Shown: piece after piece, positions 1 through 5,197 of the stretch
How the letters are laid out: the number at the start of each line of letters is the position of its first letter
How positions within the stretch are numbered: position 1 is the stretch's first letter
NCBI GenBank assembly: GCA_005879015.1
Contig: VBMC01000069.1
Location: forward strand, 1 to 6,298
Length of the DNA: 6,298 nucleotides
Reading direction: 5' to 3'
DNA from: Methanobacteriota archaeon
GTDB taxonomy: Archaea > Thermoplasmatota > Thermoplasmata > RBG-16-68-12
Position numbers and translations under genes: made by a program
The notes under the pieces: generated by a model
What the model saw: the letters and a program-made list of their open reading frames with translations, nothing else
What the model was told of the DNA's origin: nothing
Database searches by the model: none

Positions 1-1
1 C

Positions 2-355
2 TTGCTGAGCACCGCGATCCGCGAGACCCACGAGGAAGTCGGGATCGACCTGGACGGCCGCGCGGAGGTCCTCGGCCACATGGCTCCTCGGGCTCCGGGC
101 AACAAGCCGGAGTTGCTCGTCGTGCCGTTCGTGGCGATCGCGACCGTCCCGCTCGAGGCGAGCCCGGGTCCCGAGATGACGTCCGTGTTCTGGACGCCCC
201 TCGAGGCGTTGCCGGCGACCCAGGGCAAGACGCTCGTCCACACGATCCTCGGCGAACTGCACGTGCCCTCGTACACATTCGGCGAGTGGCTGATCTGGGG
301 CTTCACCTATCGAGTGCTCGAGGAGCTGCTCGTGTTCGTCGGCCTCAGCGCTTGA
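2..355 (+). CDS. Nudix hydrolase, CoA-pyrophosphatase type, C-terminal part (5' end outside window)
   Basis: This is a 3' fragment of 117 codons that is already open at the left edge, so the true start lies upstream. The first visible residues include RETHEEVGI, the second half of the Nudix box (REUxEExGU), whose glutamates bind the metal that drives hydrolysis of nucleoside-diphosphate-linked compounds. The glycine/glutamate half of the box is off the window. Downstream, VFWTPLEAL and the C-terminal stretch FGEWLIWGFTYRVLEELL match the pattern of the NUDT7/NUDT8/NudL group, which cleaves CoA or acyl-CoA to phosphopantetheine and adenosine 3',5'-bisphosphate. The Nudix assignment is firm; the CoA substrate is an inference from the C-terminal IWG-type motif and could be wrong. 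The protein looks soluble and cytoplasmic. The stop codon TGA at 353-355 lies inside the last codons of the convergent gene, an 11-base tail-to-tail overlap. Confidence 0.85.
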   Translation: MLSTAIRETHEEVGIDLDGRAEVLGHMAPRAPGNKPELLVVPFVAIATVPLEASPGPEMTSVFWTPLEALPATQGKTLVHTILGELHVPSYTFGEWLIWGFTYRVLEELLVFVGLSA

Positions 356-896
356 GGCGAGGATCCGCCGGCGGCCGCGGGCTGTGCCGAATCCGCTCGA
401 GGTAGTCCGGATCGTCGAGGGCCGCGACGAGATCCTCGCTCGTGGCGTTCACGGGAATCCGGGCGGCGGGATTGGGCTCCTGGGATTCCATCGGATGCGT
501 CAGGTTGCCGAAACGCGCCGCGTCCACCGCCTTCCGCAAGGCGACCGCCGAGACGATCTCCTTCCGCGACGGCTTCGGCGTGAGCTCGATCCGGCGGTGG
601 GCCTGCAAGCCCGCGGCGCTCGGGTCGTCGAGCCATTGTCCGCACTCCGGGCACCGCACGAGTTCGCCATGCCCCCGCGGGGGACGCAACTCCAACGCGA
701 CGATCACGAGGCGGAGGAACAGGTAGACCATCGCGGTCGCGAGGAAATAGGACTCGATCCGGGCGTCCGAGAGGCGGAAAGGGTGGGACAGGTAGAGGTT
801 GTCGTGGTTGATGAAGACGAACGACGCGGCGGCCGCGATGCCGACCAACAGGATCTCACGAACGACAAACCGGGACGAACGCGTCTGGAATCCCAT
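345..896 (-). CDS. Two-helix membrane protein with CPEC zinc-knuckle-like motif, unknown function
   Basis: This is a 183-residue protein that I do not recognise. It has two hydrophobic segments, about residues 12-29 and 52-69, joined by a short polar loop. A soluble tail of about 110 residues follows and starts with R-C82-P-E-C85-G. One CxxC pair followed by H100 suggests half a zinc ribbon or a C2H-type metal site, but no fourth ligand is obvious, so metal binding is uncertain. The tail is charged and proline-rich, and ends in an acidic ATSEDLVAALDDPDYLERI patch and a basic end. The start is ATG at 896-894: it is the first start codon in the frame and is preceded by a good ribosome site. The gene is divergent from the four-helix protein at 1056 and convergent with the Nudix gene. 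Coding is supported by codon pattern and by membrane segments of sensible length. A membrane-anchored regulator or assembly factor is possible but is speculation. Confidence 0.72.
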   Translation of the reverse strand: MGFQTRSSRFVVREILLVGIAAAASFVFINHDNLYLSHPFRLSDARIESYFLATAMVYLFLRLVIVALELRPPRGHGELVRCPECGQWLDDPSAAGLQAHRRIELTPKPSRKEIVSAVALRKAVDAARFGNLTHPMESQEPNPAARIPVNATSEDLVAALDDPDYLERIRHSPRPPADPRLKR

Positions 897-905
897 CCAA
901 TCCGC

Positions 906-910
906 CCTCC
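906..910 (-). promoter_or_regulatory. Ribosome binding site of the CPEC membrane protein
   Basis: On the minus strand the sequence reads GGAGG followed by nine bases and then ATG. This is a consensus anti-16S match at a usable distance. It supports the ATG at 896 as the start and implies that the transcript has a leader. Confidence 0.6.
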
Positions 911-966
911 GAAAGGCCCGACCACCGCGGTTGAGCCTCTTCCAACCGGGAGAGGGGACCGGGGTC

Positions 967-975
967 GGATATACC
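967..975 (-). promoter_or_regulatory. TATA-like box for the CPEC membrane protein gene
   Basis: The minus strand reads GGTATATCC in otherwise GC-rich DNA. Transcription beginning about 25 bases downstream would start near 945, giving a leader of about 50 bases. That fits a gene carrying a GGAGG ribosome site. The match is short, so the call is tentative. Confidence 0.4.
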
Positions 976-1021
976 TTTGGCCGGACTCTTCGCTGGAATC
1001 AAAAGTGAGAAGGAGGGGATG

Positions 1022-1029
1022 AAATATAT
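1022..1029 (+). promoter_or_regulatory. TATA box for the four-helix membrane protein gene
   Basis: The box AAATATAT is preceded by a purine-rich stretch (AAGGAGGGGATG) that could serve as a TFB recognition element. It lies 26-34 bases before the ATG at 1056, which is the spacing expected for a leaderless archaeal transcript. This favours ATG 1056 as the start over the in-frame GTG at 1050. Confidence 0.6.
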
Positions 1030-1055
1030 CCGGTCCCCAATCAGGCGGGGTGCGA

Positions 1056-1775
1056 ATGGCTCGGCAGTTGCGACCGCGCGTCCTCGCGGTGGGATTCGGC
1101 ATCTACTTCGCCATCATCGGCATCGGTTCCTGGCAGTTCGCCCAAAGCCTTCCGGGTCCCTGGTATCCGGCCGACATCACCCGGTGGGTCTACACGACCT
1201 ACATGCTCGTCGCGGCGATCTTCCTCGTGGGACTCGCGGGGCTCGGCCTCAGCATTCGCGCCTCGTTCTCCCGGCAGCTCCGCGAGGTCGATACGAGACT
1301 CGGCTCGGCGGTGCGGCAGTCCTCGCGGGAGGCCCTCCCCCCGCCGTTGGCGGAGACGCAGCCGAACACGCGCGATACCGTCGACCGCGACATCGACGAG
1401 CTCCTCGAAAGCCTGAGCGAGGTCGAGGCGACTGCGAACCGGGAGGTGCAGGCGATGGACTCGAATCCGGGCGCGGGTCCCCGCTCGTACGGCGGCGATG
1501 AGGACGACACGAAACTCGGTTCCAAACGCCAGCGGCTCACGGCGCGCCGCAAGTTCCTCGGCCGCTACCTGATGGGACCGGGCCTGGTCGCCGGCTTCAT
1601 CCTCGGCCTCTCCGGCATGATGCTCCCCGGGGCCGACGGCTTCGCGCAGTTCAACCATCACCTGAACACGGCCCTGATCCTGGGGATTGGATACAGCTGG
1701 GTCGGGGTCGGATGGTACGTCGCCCTGACCGTGTACGGGCTCGTGGGCGGCGCAGGGGCGCCTCGAAGGCGGTGA
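1056..1775 (+). CDS. Four-helix membrane protein with charged coiled-coil loop, unknown function
   Basis: This is a 239-residue protein that I do not recognise. Two N-terminal membrane helices (about residues 9-28 and 47-67) are followed by a hydrophilic region of about 100 residues, then two more helices (about 172-190 and 205-229) and a basic tail, APRRR. The central region contains arginine/glutamate heptad-like stretches (REVDTRLGSAVRQ, then DRDIDELLESLSEVEATANRE) that could form a coiled coil. A flexible Gly/Asp/Pro segment and a basic patch (KRQRLTARRKF) sit just before helix three. By the positive-inside rule the loop and both ends are probably cytoplasmic. The start is set at ATG 1056 because of the spacing to the TATA box; GTG 1050 would add two residues. 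The gene is divergent from the CPEC membrane protein, and the 77-residue membrane protein follows on the same strand from its own promoter. A scaffold or sensor role is conceivable but unsupported. Confidence 0.78.
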   Translation: MARQLRPRVLAVGFGIYFAIIGIGSWQFAQSLPGPWYPADITRWVYTTYMLVAAIFLVGLAGLGLSIRASFSRQLREVDTRLGSAVRQSSREALPPPLAETQPNTRDTVDRDIDELLESLSEVEATANREVQAMDSNPGAGPRSYGGDEDDTKLGSKRQRLTARRKFLGRYLMGPGLVAGFILGLSGMMLPGADGFAQFNHHLNTALILGIGYSWVGVGWYVALTVYGLVGGAGAPRRR

Positions 1776-1839
1776 CGACCGCCCCTCCCTCCGAAGCGCG
1801 GATGTTCCCGTTCTCGAAAAAACGACGCGTGGGGAATGC

Positions 1840-1848
1840 ATTTAAATA
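1840..1848 (+). promoter_or_regulatory. Strong archaeal TATA box for the 77-residue membrane protein
   Basis: ATTTAAATA is the closest match to a consensus archaeal TATA box in the window. Initiation would be expected near 1868-1872, giving a leader of about 20 bases before the ATG at 1891. This suggests that the small gene is transcribed on its own, and perhaps well expressed, rather than only by read-through from the gene upstream. Confidence 0.72.
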
Positions 1849-1879
1849 GGTTCGTACATCATTGTCCAGTATTAGGGCA

Positions 1880-1884
1880 GAGGG
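1880..1884 (+). promoter_or_regulatory. Ribosome binding site of the 77-residue membrane protein
   Basis: GAGGG lies six bases before the ATG at 1891. The match is modest but well spaced, and it fits the short leader predicted from the TATA box position. Confidence 0.45.
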
Positions 1885-1890
1885 TCCCCA

Positions 1891-2124
1891 ATGATTACGA
1901 CCGTAGTGGCAGTCACGTCGACGTTTCTCGCGGGGAGCTTCGGCGCCGCCGCGGTCGCGTCCCTGATCCTGTTCCTCATCATGCGGGAGCTCACGAGCGC
2001 CCACGCGGAGGAGACGGGGAGCCTGAAGTCCAAGGTCCTCTCCCACACCCTGCTCATCCCGATCACCCCGCTCCTCGTCGTGTTCGCCTTCATCGTCGCG
2101 GTGAAAGTCGTCGAAGTGCTCTAG
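1891..2124 (+). CDS. Small two-helix membrane protein, unknown function
   Basis: This is a 77-residue protein that is almost entirely membrane. Helix one spans about residues 4-30, has small-residue packing (AGSFGAAAVAS) and ends in MRE. A polar loop of about 20 residues (ELTSAHAEETGSLKSK) is followed by helix two, about 51-74, which holds a double-proline break (IPITP). No signal-peptide cleavage site or known motif is visible. The GAGGG ribosome site and the excellent TATA box upstream argue that it is a real and separately expressed gene despite its size. Its stop is 46 bases from the stop of the convergent CPBP protease gene. Proteins of this size often act as subunits or modulators of larger membrane complexes, but no partner can be named. 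It is more likely a lineage-specific hypothetical than a fragment, because both ends look complete. Confidence 0.75.
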   Translation: MITTVVAVTSTFLAGSFGAAAVASLILFLIMRELTSAHAEETGSLKSKVLSHTLLIPITPLLVVFAFIVAVKVVEVL

Positions 2125-2128
2125 GTCC

Positions 2129-2142
2129 GTCCCGGTCGGGAC
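2129..2142. terminator. Small hairpin between convergent stops, possible bidirectional terminator
   Basis: GTCCC-GGTC-GGGAC forms a compact GC stem between two convergent genes whose stops are 46 bases apart. No T-rich tract follows on either strand. Archaeal termination usually depends on T-runs, so the role is doubtful. Confidence 0.25.
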
Positions 2143-2170
2143 CGCCAACGCTTCTCGGAAGTCCATGGGC

Positions 2171-3028
2171 CTAGTGGAACGGCGCGACCAGGTACAGGAT
2201 CACATTTCCGAGGCTGTGGCTCAGGATGACGCCCCAGAGGTTCTTCGTGTTCAGCACGACGAACCCGTAAAACAGGCCGACAGCGAAGACGAAGGCCATG
2301 TCGGTGGCGCTCAGGAAATAGAAGTGGAGGCTCGCGAAGATCGCGGTCACGTAGAGGAGTCCGTAGCGTTCGTCGAGGGCCTCGACCGCCCGCTTCAACA
2401 GGACCCCGCGGAAGATGAGTTCCTCCGAGAGGCCCGTCGCGAGGAAGATCACGACCCCGCCCGAGAGGAGGAGGGCCGCGGTCTCCTGCGGGATCCATGC
2501 GGCGGGTCGCAGGATCGCGAACTCGAGCAGCCCGAGCGGGATCCCGGTCATCGCGACTACCAGCTGGAGGGGAACCTCCTGCCATCGACGGATGACGAGG
2601 CCGAGATCCCTCGGACGCAATTTTTGCACGTACGCGACCGCGGCGACAGACACGAGGAGCGGCACGCTGACGAGCCCGAGCCAGGGGATCGTGTTGTACA
2701 CATTCGACTCCGGCGTCGTGAGGAAGGCGAACCGCGGGACCGCCAGGGAGAACACGCGGACGAGAGACGCGAGGCTCACCGCGACCAAGAGGTTTGCGAG
2801 GGGCGCATCCTTGGGCTGCAGGAGCACGGAGAGGAACATGAGCGAGAAGACGAGGAGGATGTGCATCGCGAGCCCGATCGGTTGGAGCGGCCGATCTTGG
2901 CCGGTCGCTCCGCCCGGGACCGCGATCAGGATCTCGGCGACAATTACGAGGGCGAGGTAGGCGAGAAGGTAGGTCCACCGCGAGGTCCTGGCGGGGACGA
3001 CTTCGGCCGTCGCCGTCGCGGTGGCCAT
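2171..3028 (-). CDS. CPBP-family (CAAX-type) intramembrane endopeptidase
   Basis: This is a 285-residue polytopic membrane protein with all three signature motifs of the CPBP/Rce1 glutamic protease family. Motif 1 is GLSEELIFRG, with E202, E203 and R207. Motif 2 is F231-ASL-H235. Motif 3 is H271-SLG-N275. In this family the glutamates and histidines sit within the membrane and activate water to cut a peptide bond near the membrane face. Eukaryotic members trim prenylated CAAX proteins, while prokaryotic members process or give immunity to peptides, and most archaeal substrates are unknown. About eight hydrophobic segments are visible, with the motifs in the last three or four. The length is normal and the catalytic residues are intact, so activity is likely. 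The ATG at 3028 lies three bases after the flippase stop, with GGAG (3035-3038) six bases ahead, which points to translational coupling with the flippase. The substrate is not predictable from the sequence. Confidence 0.9.
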   Translation of the reverse strand: MATATATAEVVPARTSRWTYLLAYLALVIVAEILIAVPGGATGQDRPLQPIGLAMHILLVFSLMFLSVLLQPKDAPLANLLVAVSLASLVRVFSLAVPRFAFLTTPESNVYNTIPWLGLVSVPLLVSVAAVAYVQKLRPRDLGLVIRRWQEVPLQLVVAMTGIPLGLLEFAILRPAAWIPQETAALLLSGGVVIFLATGLSEELIFRGVLLKRAVEALDERYGLLYVTAIFASLHFYFLSATDMAFVFAVGLFYGFVVLNTKNLWGVILSHSLGNVILYLVAPFH

Positions 3029-3031
3029 GGC

Positions 3032-4378
3032 TCACTCCAAGGGTGGTTGCCCCAAAAGGGGCTCCTGCGGGACGGCGTCGAACGCCTCGCGGGCCTCGTA
3101 GTACAGGTACGGAGTCGCGGCGACCTGGCCGAGCACGTACGCATAGGCGAGTCCGTCGATTCCGAGGTCGGGATTCTGGAGGAGCACGAATCCGAGACCC
3201 AACGTGATGACCGTGGCGATCGTCGCGGAGATGATCAACGGCAGGGTCCGCTTCCGGACCCGCACGCGCGTCCCGAGAATCCCGTTGATGAAGACGGGGA
3301 TCGAGGCAAAACTGAGGATTCGGAGCGGCGTGACGGCCTGGTCCGCGTAGGCGGGATCGCCAAACAATCGAAGCATCGGTCCGGAGAAGAACCACATGGC
3401 GGCGATGGCCGGGATCAGGAGGCCGACGCTGAGCAGGGTCGCGTCCCGCTCCCCTCGGCGGCGGTCCATGTTCTTCTGGGACGCTTCCGCGTAGAAGGAG
3501 GTGAATGCCGAACCCGGGATGATGTAGAGGAGGCTCGCGACGATCAGCGCGATGTAGAAATAGGCCGCGTTCGGAGGTCCTTGGATCGGTCCGAGCACGT
3601 CGTAGATCAGCGGCGTCGGGAGGAGGCTCCCCGCGGCAGAGATCACGATGGCGACATAATTGCCGAGCGAGAACCGCAGGATGGGCCGAACTCGTTCGAT
3701 TCGAAACTCCGGCCGAGGGCGGTAGCCGGGCACGGCTCGAGGAAGGAGCCAGACCCCGAGGACAACGACGCTTACGCCGAAGGCGAGGGAGAGCGAGAGG
3801 AAGACGCCCGCTCGTCCCGGCAGGAACGCGACGACTCCGAGCGCGAGGGGGATTTTGAGGAAGGCGAAGATCGTGTTCCGCCACGTCTGCAGCTCCGCGC
3901 GACGGGCCGCGATCGAGGTGCTGTCCAAGGTCGGGGCCAGCCCGAGCGCGACCGTCGCCACCAAGATCGTGGCGATGTATAGCGGGAACTGTAGGACGAA
4001 GGCGAGGTTCGGGAGCACGAGCGGGAGGAGGGCGAGGAACGCGAGGCCGAGTACGAGGGTCACCACGCCGGATATCGTGAGTCCTGCATTCACGAGGGCA
4101 GTCTGGTCCTTCGTCTCCGGCAAGTATCGGATCAGGCCGACCCCGATTCCGAGGCTCCCGAGGGTGCCGATGAACCCCAGCGTCTGGAACAACACGATCG
4201 CGGACCCGACGTCATTCTTGTCGTACGCGTTTCCGATTACGAGCCAGAAGAAGAAGCCGAGTCCGCTCGAAATCACGGATGTCAGCATGATGAAAATCGC
4301 GTTGCGATACAGGGATCCTTTGACCTGGTCCCACCCGCGGCCGACGAGTTGGACCACCCGATCCCGCGCGTTATTCAT
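3032..4378 (-). CDS. Flippase-like protein of the polysaccharide exporter (MOP) superfamily
   Basis: This is a 448-residue protein with about 12-14 membrane helices from residue 25 onward. It has the layout of Wzx/RfbX-type transporters, which flip lipid-linked sugars or other amphipathic molecules across the cytoplasmic membrane. Supporting features are an amphipathic basic N-terminus (VVQLVGRGWDQVKGSLYRNA) before helix one, and the AYDKNDVGSAIVLFQ segment after it, which resembles the conserved post-helix-one loop of this family (typically LGpeeyGlysl). The GIGVGLIRYLPE stretch after helix two is also typical of the family, and the basic mid-protein loop (RIERVRPILRFSLGNYV) starts the second half of the transporter. 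Length is normal for the family. No glycosyltransferase or other sugar-pathway gene lies in the window, so a lipid or isoprenoid-linked cargo is a family-level guess. The start ATG at 4378 has only a weak AGGCGG four bases upstream. The gene follows the ABC ATPase after 54 bases and is coupled to the CPBP protease. Confidence 0.85.
   Translation of the reverse strand: MNNARDRVVQLVGRGWDQVKGSLYRNAIFIMLTSVISSGLGFFFWLVIGNAYDKNDVGSAIVLFQTLGFIGTLGSLGIGVGLIRYLPETKDQTALVNAGLTISGVVTLVLGLAFLALLPLVLPNLAFVLQFPLYIATILVATVALGLAPTLDSTSIAARRAELQTWRNTIFAFLKIPLALGVVAFLPGRAGVFLSLSLAFGVSVVVLGVWLLPRAVPGYRPRPEFRIERVRPILRFSLGNYVAIVISAAGSLLPTPLIYDVLGPIQGPPNAAYFYIALIVASLLYIIPGSAFTSFYAEASQKNMDRRRGERDATLLSVGLLIPAIAAMWFFSGPMLRLFGDPAYADQAVTPLRILSFASIPVFINGILGTRVRVRKRTLPLIISATIATVITLGLGFVLLQNPDLGIDGLAYAYVLGQVAATPYLYYEAREAFDAVPQEPLLGQPPLE
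3035..3038 (-). promoter_or_regulatory. Ribosome binding site of the CPBP protease, at the end of the flippase gene
   Basis: GGAG on the minus strand sits six bases before the protease ATG and lies directly upstream of the flippase stop codon. Ribosomes finishing the flippase would pass straight onto this start, which supports coupled translation. Confidence 0.5.
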
Positions 4379-4417
4379 CCGGCCGCCTACGTCGTCTTCG
4401 TCGCAAATCGCGGTCGT

Positions 4418-4426
4418 GGATAAAAG
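4418..4426 (-). promoter_or_regulatory. Possible TATA box for the flippase-protease pair
   Basis: The minus strand reads CTTTTATCC within the 54-base gap after the ATPase gene. A start about 25 bases downstream, near 4396, would give a leader of about 18 bases. This could let the flippase and protease be expressed separately from the ATPase. The match is imperfect. Confidence 0.4.
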
Positions 4427-4432
4427 CTTCGC

Positions 4433-5098
4433 TCAGCCGCTCGGACGGAGCGTCCCCTCCTCGAGATGATGGGCTTCGGCGGAGAACCCGGGCAGCTCCG
4501 TGTCATGGCTCGCGACGATCAGCGCCGCGTGGAAGGAGGTGCGCGCGAGTTCGAACGCCACGAGGACCGCCGCGCTTCCTTTCGCGTCCAGGGCCGCGGT
4601 CGGCTCGTCGGCCAAGATCACCTTGGGACCGTTCGCGAGAGCCCGGGCGACGGCGACCCGCTGGCCCTCCCCGACGGAAATTTCGTTCGGTCGGCGGGCC
4701 GCGAGTCGAACGAGTTCGAACGTCTGGAGGAGATCCGCGACGCGGTCGTCCGCAGGTCGGCGCGCGAGGCGCAACGGCAAGGCCACGTTCTCTTCGACGG
4801 TCAGGTCGTCGATCAGGTTGTGCGTCTGGAACACGAAGCCGACGTCATGGAGGCGGACCTTCGCGAGCGCCGATTCCTTGAGGCGGGCGATCTCACGCCC
4901 TCCCAATACCACCGAGCCTTTCGTGGGGATATCGAGTCCGCCGAGGATCGAGAGGAGCGTGGTCTTGCCGCTTCCGTTAGCGCCCCAGATGAGGACCGCC
5001 TCCCCGGCCCGCGCCTCCAGGTTCACGTCTCGAAGGACAACCGATCGTCCGTCGTAGGATTTCCATACTCCGGATGCCGCTAGGACGGTCGTCGTCAT
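4433..5098 (-). CDS. ABC transporter ATP-binding protein, LolD/MacB type, no permease in window
   Basis: This is a 221-residue cytoplasmic ATPase with a complete set of ABC motifs: aromatic A-loop Y15, Walker A GANGSGKTT (39-47), Q-loop Q91 in FVFQTHNLIDDLTV, a variant signature ISVGEGQRVAVARAL (from residue 140), Walker B KVILADEP with catalytic E165, D-loop AALD and switch H198. Length and the NLIDDLTVEENVALPL segment are typical of the LolD/MacB/FtsE group, whose partners are FtsX-type permeases that drive mechanical work on lipids, lipoproteins or peptides. The signature has SVGEG in place of LSGGQ; an SVGE form occurs in this group, so it probably does not abolish activity. No FtsX-like permease lies on either side; the next gene is a flippase of an unrelated fold. 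The ATPase must act with a permease elsewhere or with another partner. The ATG at 5098 is the only start after an in-frame stop at 5111-5113, and it has no convincing ribosome site. Confidence 0.92.
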   Translation of the reverse strand: MTTTVLAASGVWKSYDGRSVVLRDVNLEARAGEAVLIWGANGSGKTTLLSILGGLDIPTKGSVVLGGREIARLKESALAKVRLHDVGFVFQTHNLIDDLTVEENVALPLRLARRPADDRVADLLQTFELVRLAARRPNEISVGEGQRVAVARALANGPKVILADEPTAALDAKGSAAVLVAFELARTSFHAALIVASHDTELPGFSAEAHHLEEGTLRPSG

Positions 5099-5145
5099 CC
5101 ATCGGCGCCATCACGTCCCCTCGGACAAAGCCTTTGCGGAGACGC

Positions 5146-5161
5146 TTCCCCTTTCTGGGAA
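5146..5161. promoter_or_regulatory. Palindrome TTCCC-N6-GGGAA in divergent promoter region, possible operator
   Basis: A perfect five-base inverted repeat with a six-base spacer lies between the divergent ATPase and M3 peptidase genes, next to the AT-rich patch that probably holds their promoters. Size and position fit binding of a dimeric regulator, but the arms are short and no second copy was seen. Confidence 0.3.
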
Positions 5162-5174
5162 ACAAATTACTTAG
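5162..5174. promoter_or_regulatory. AT-rich patch, probable promoter core for M3 peptidase and perhaps the ABC ATPase
   Basis: This 13-base patch, ACAAATTACTTAG, is the only AT-rich spot between the two divergent genes. Its centre is about 30 bases before the peptidase ATG at 5198, close to the spacing of a leaderless archaeal start. Read on the minus strand it could also serve the ATPase gene, with a leader of about 45 bases. It is not a close TATA consensus on either strand. Confidence 0.4.
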
Positions 5175-5197
5175 CCCGCCAACCATTCCGTCGCTCC

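Larger units (their letters stand above)
954..1038. repeat. Inverted repeat GGGGACCGG / CCGGTCCCC in divergent promoter region
   Basis: A perfect 9-base arm (954-962) is repeated in inverted orientation at 1030-1038, with 67 bases between. Each arm lies just downstream of one of the two divergent TATA boxes, so both transcripts would read TATATCC followed, directly or after six bases, by GGTCCCC. This could be a paired operator for co-regulation of the two membrane-protein genes. Chance cannot be excluded in GC-rich sequence. Confidence 0.35.
1032..1892 (+). repeat. Direct repeat GGTCCCCAAT near two gene starts (1032-1041 and 1883-1892)
   Basis: The same ten bases occur once between the TATA box and start of the four-helix gene, and once across the start of the 77-residue gene, where the terminal AT belongs to the ATG. 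The shared position near translation starts could reflect a common regulator, but two copies of a ten-base GC-rich word are weak evidence. Only the two ten-base copies are meant; the DNA between them is not part of the repeat. Confidence 0.3.

Noticed and set aside
384..1022. A 212-codon plus-strand open frame opposite the CPEC membrane protein
   Set aside because: It is Arg/Glu-rich without motifs and crosses the divergent promoter region. The minus strand has two clean membrane helices and a GGAGG site.
1011..1501. AGGAGGGG directly before an ATG at 1019, opening a long plus-strand frame
   Set aside because: The spacing to the ATG is zero to two bases, too short for a ribosome site, and the encoded protein is Arg/Gly/His-rich and low in complexity. 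The purine run more likely belongs to the promoter of the four-helix gene.
1041..1841. A 266-codon minus-strand open frame opposite the four-helix gene
   Set aside because: It is charged and repetitive in composition, has no domain, and extends through the intergenic region to near the TATA box at 1840. The plus strand has sensible membrane helices and a promoter.
2121..3884. A 587-codon minus-strand open frame in another frame
   Set aside because: It is Arg/Pro-rich and without domains. It runs across the boundary of the flippase and protease genes and is an out-of-frame shadow of both.
2165..3982. A 605-codon open frame on the plus strand, opposite the flippase and protease genes
   Set aside because: Its translation is a monotonous Glu/Asp/Arg/Gly mix without any domain, typical of the antisense of membrane-protein genes in GC-rich DNA. 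The minus-strand genes carry clear family motifs.
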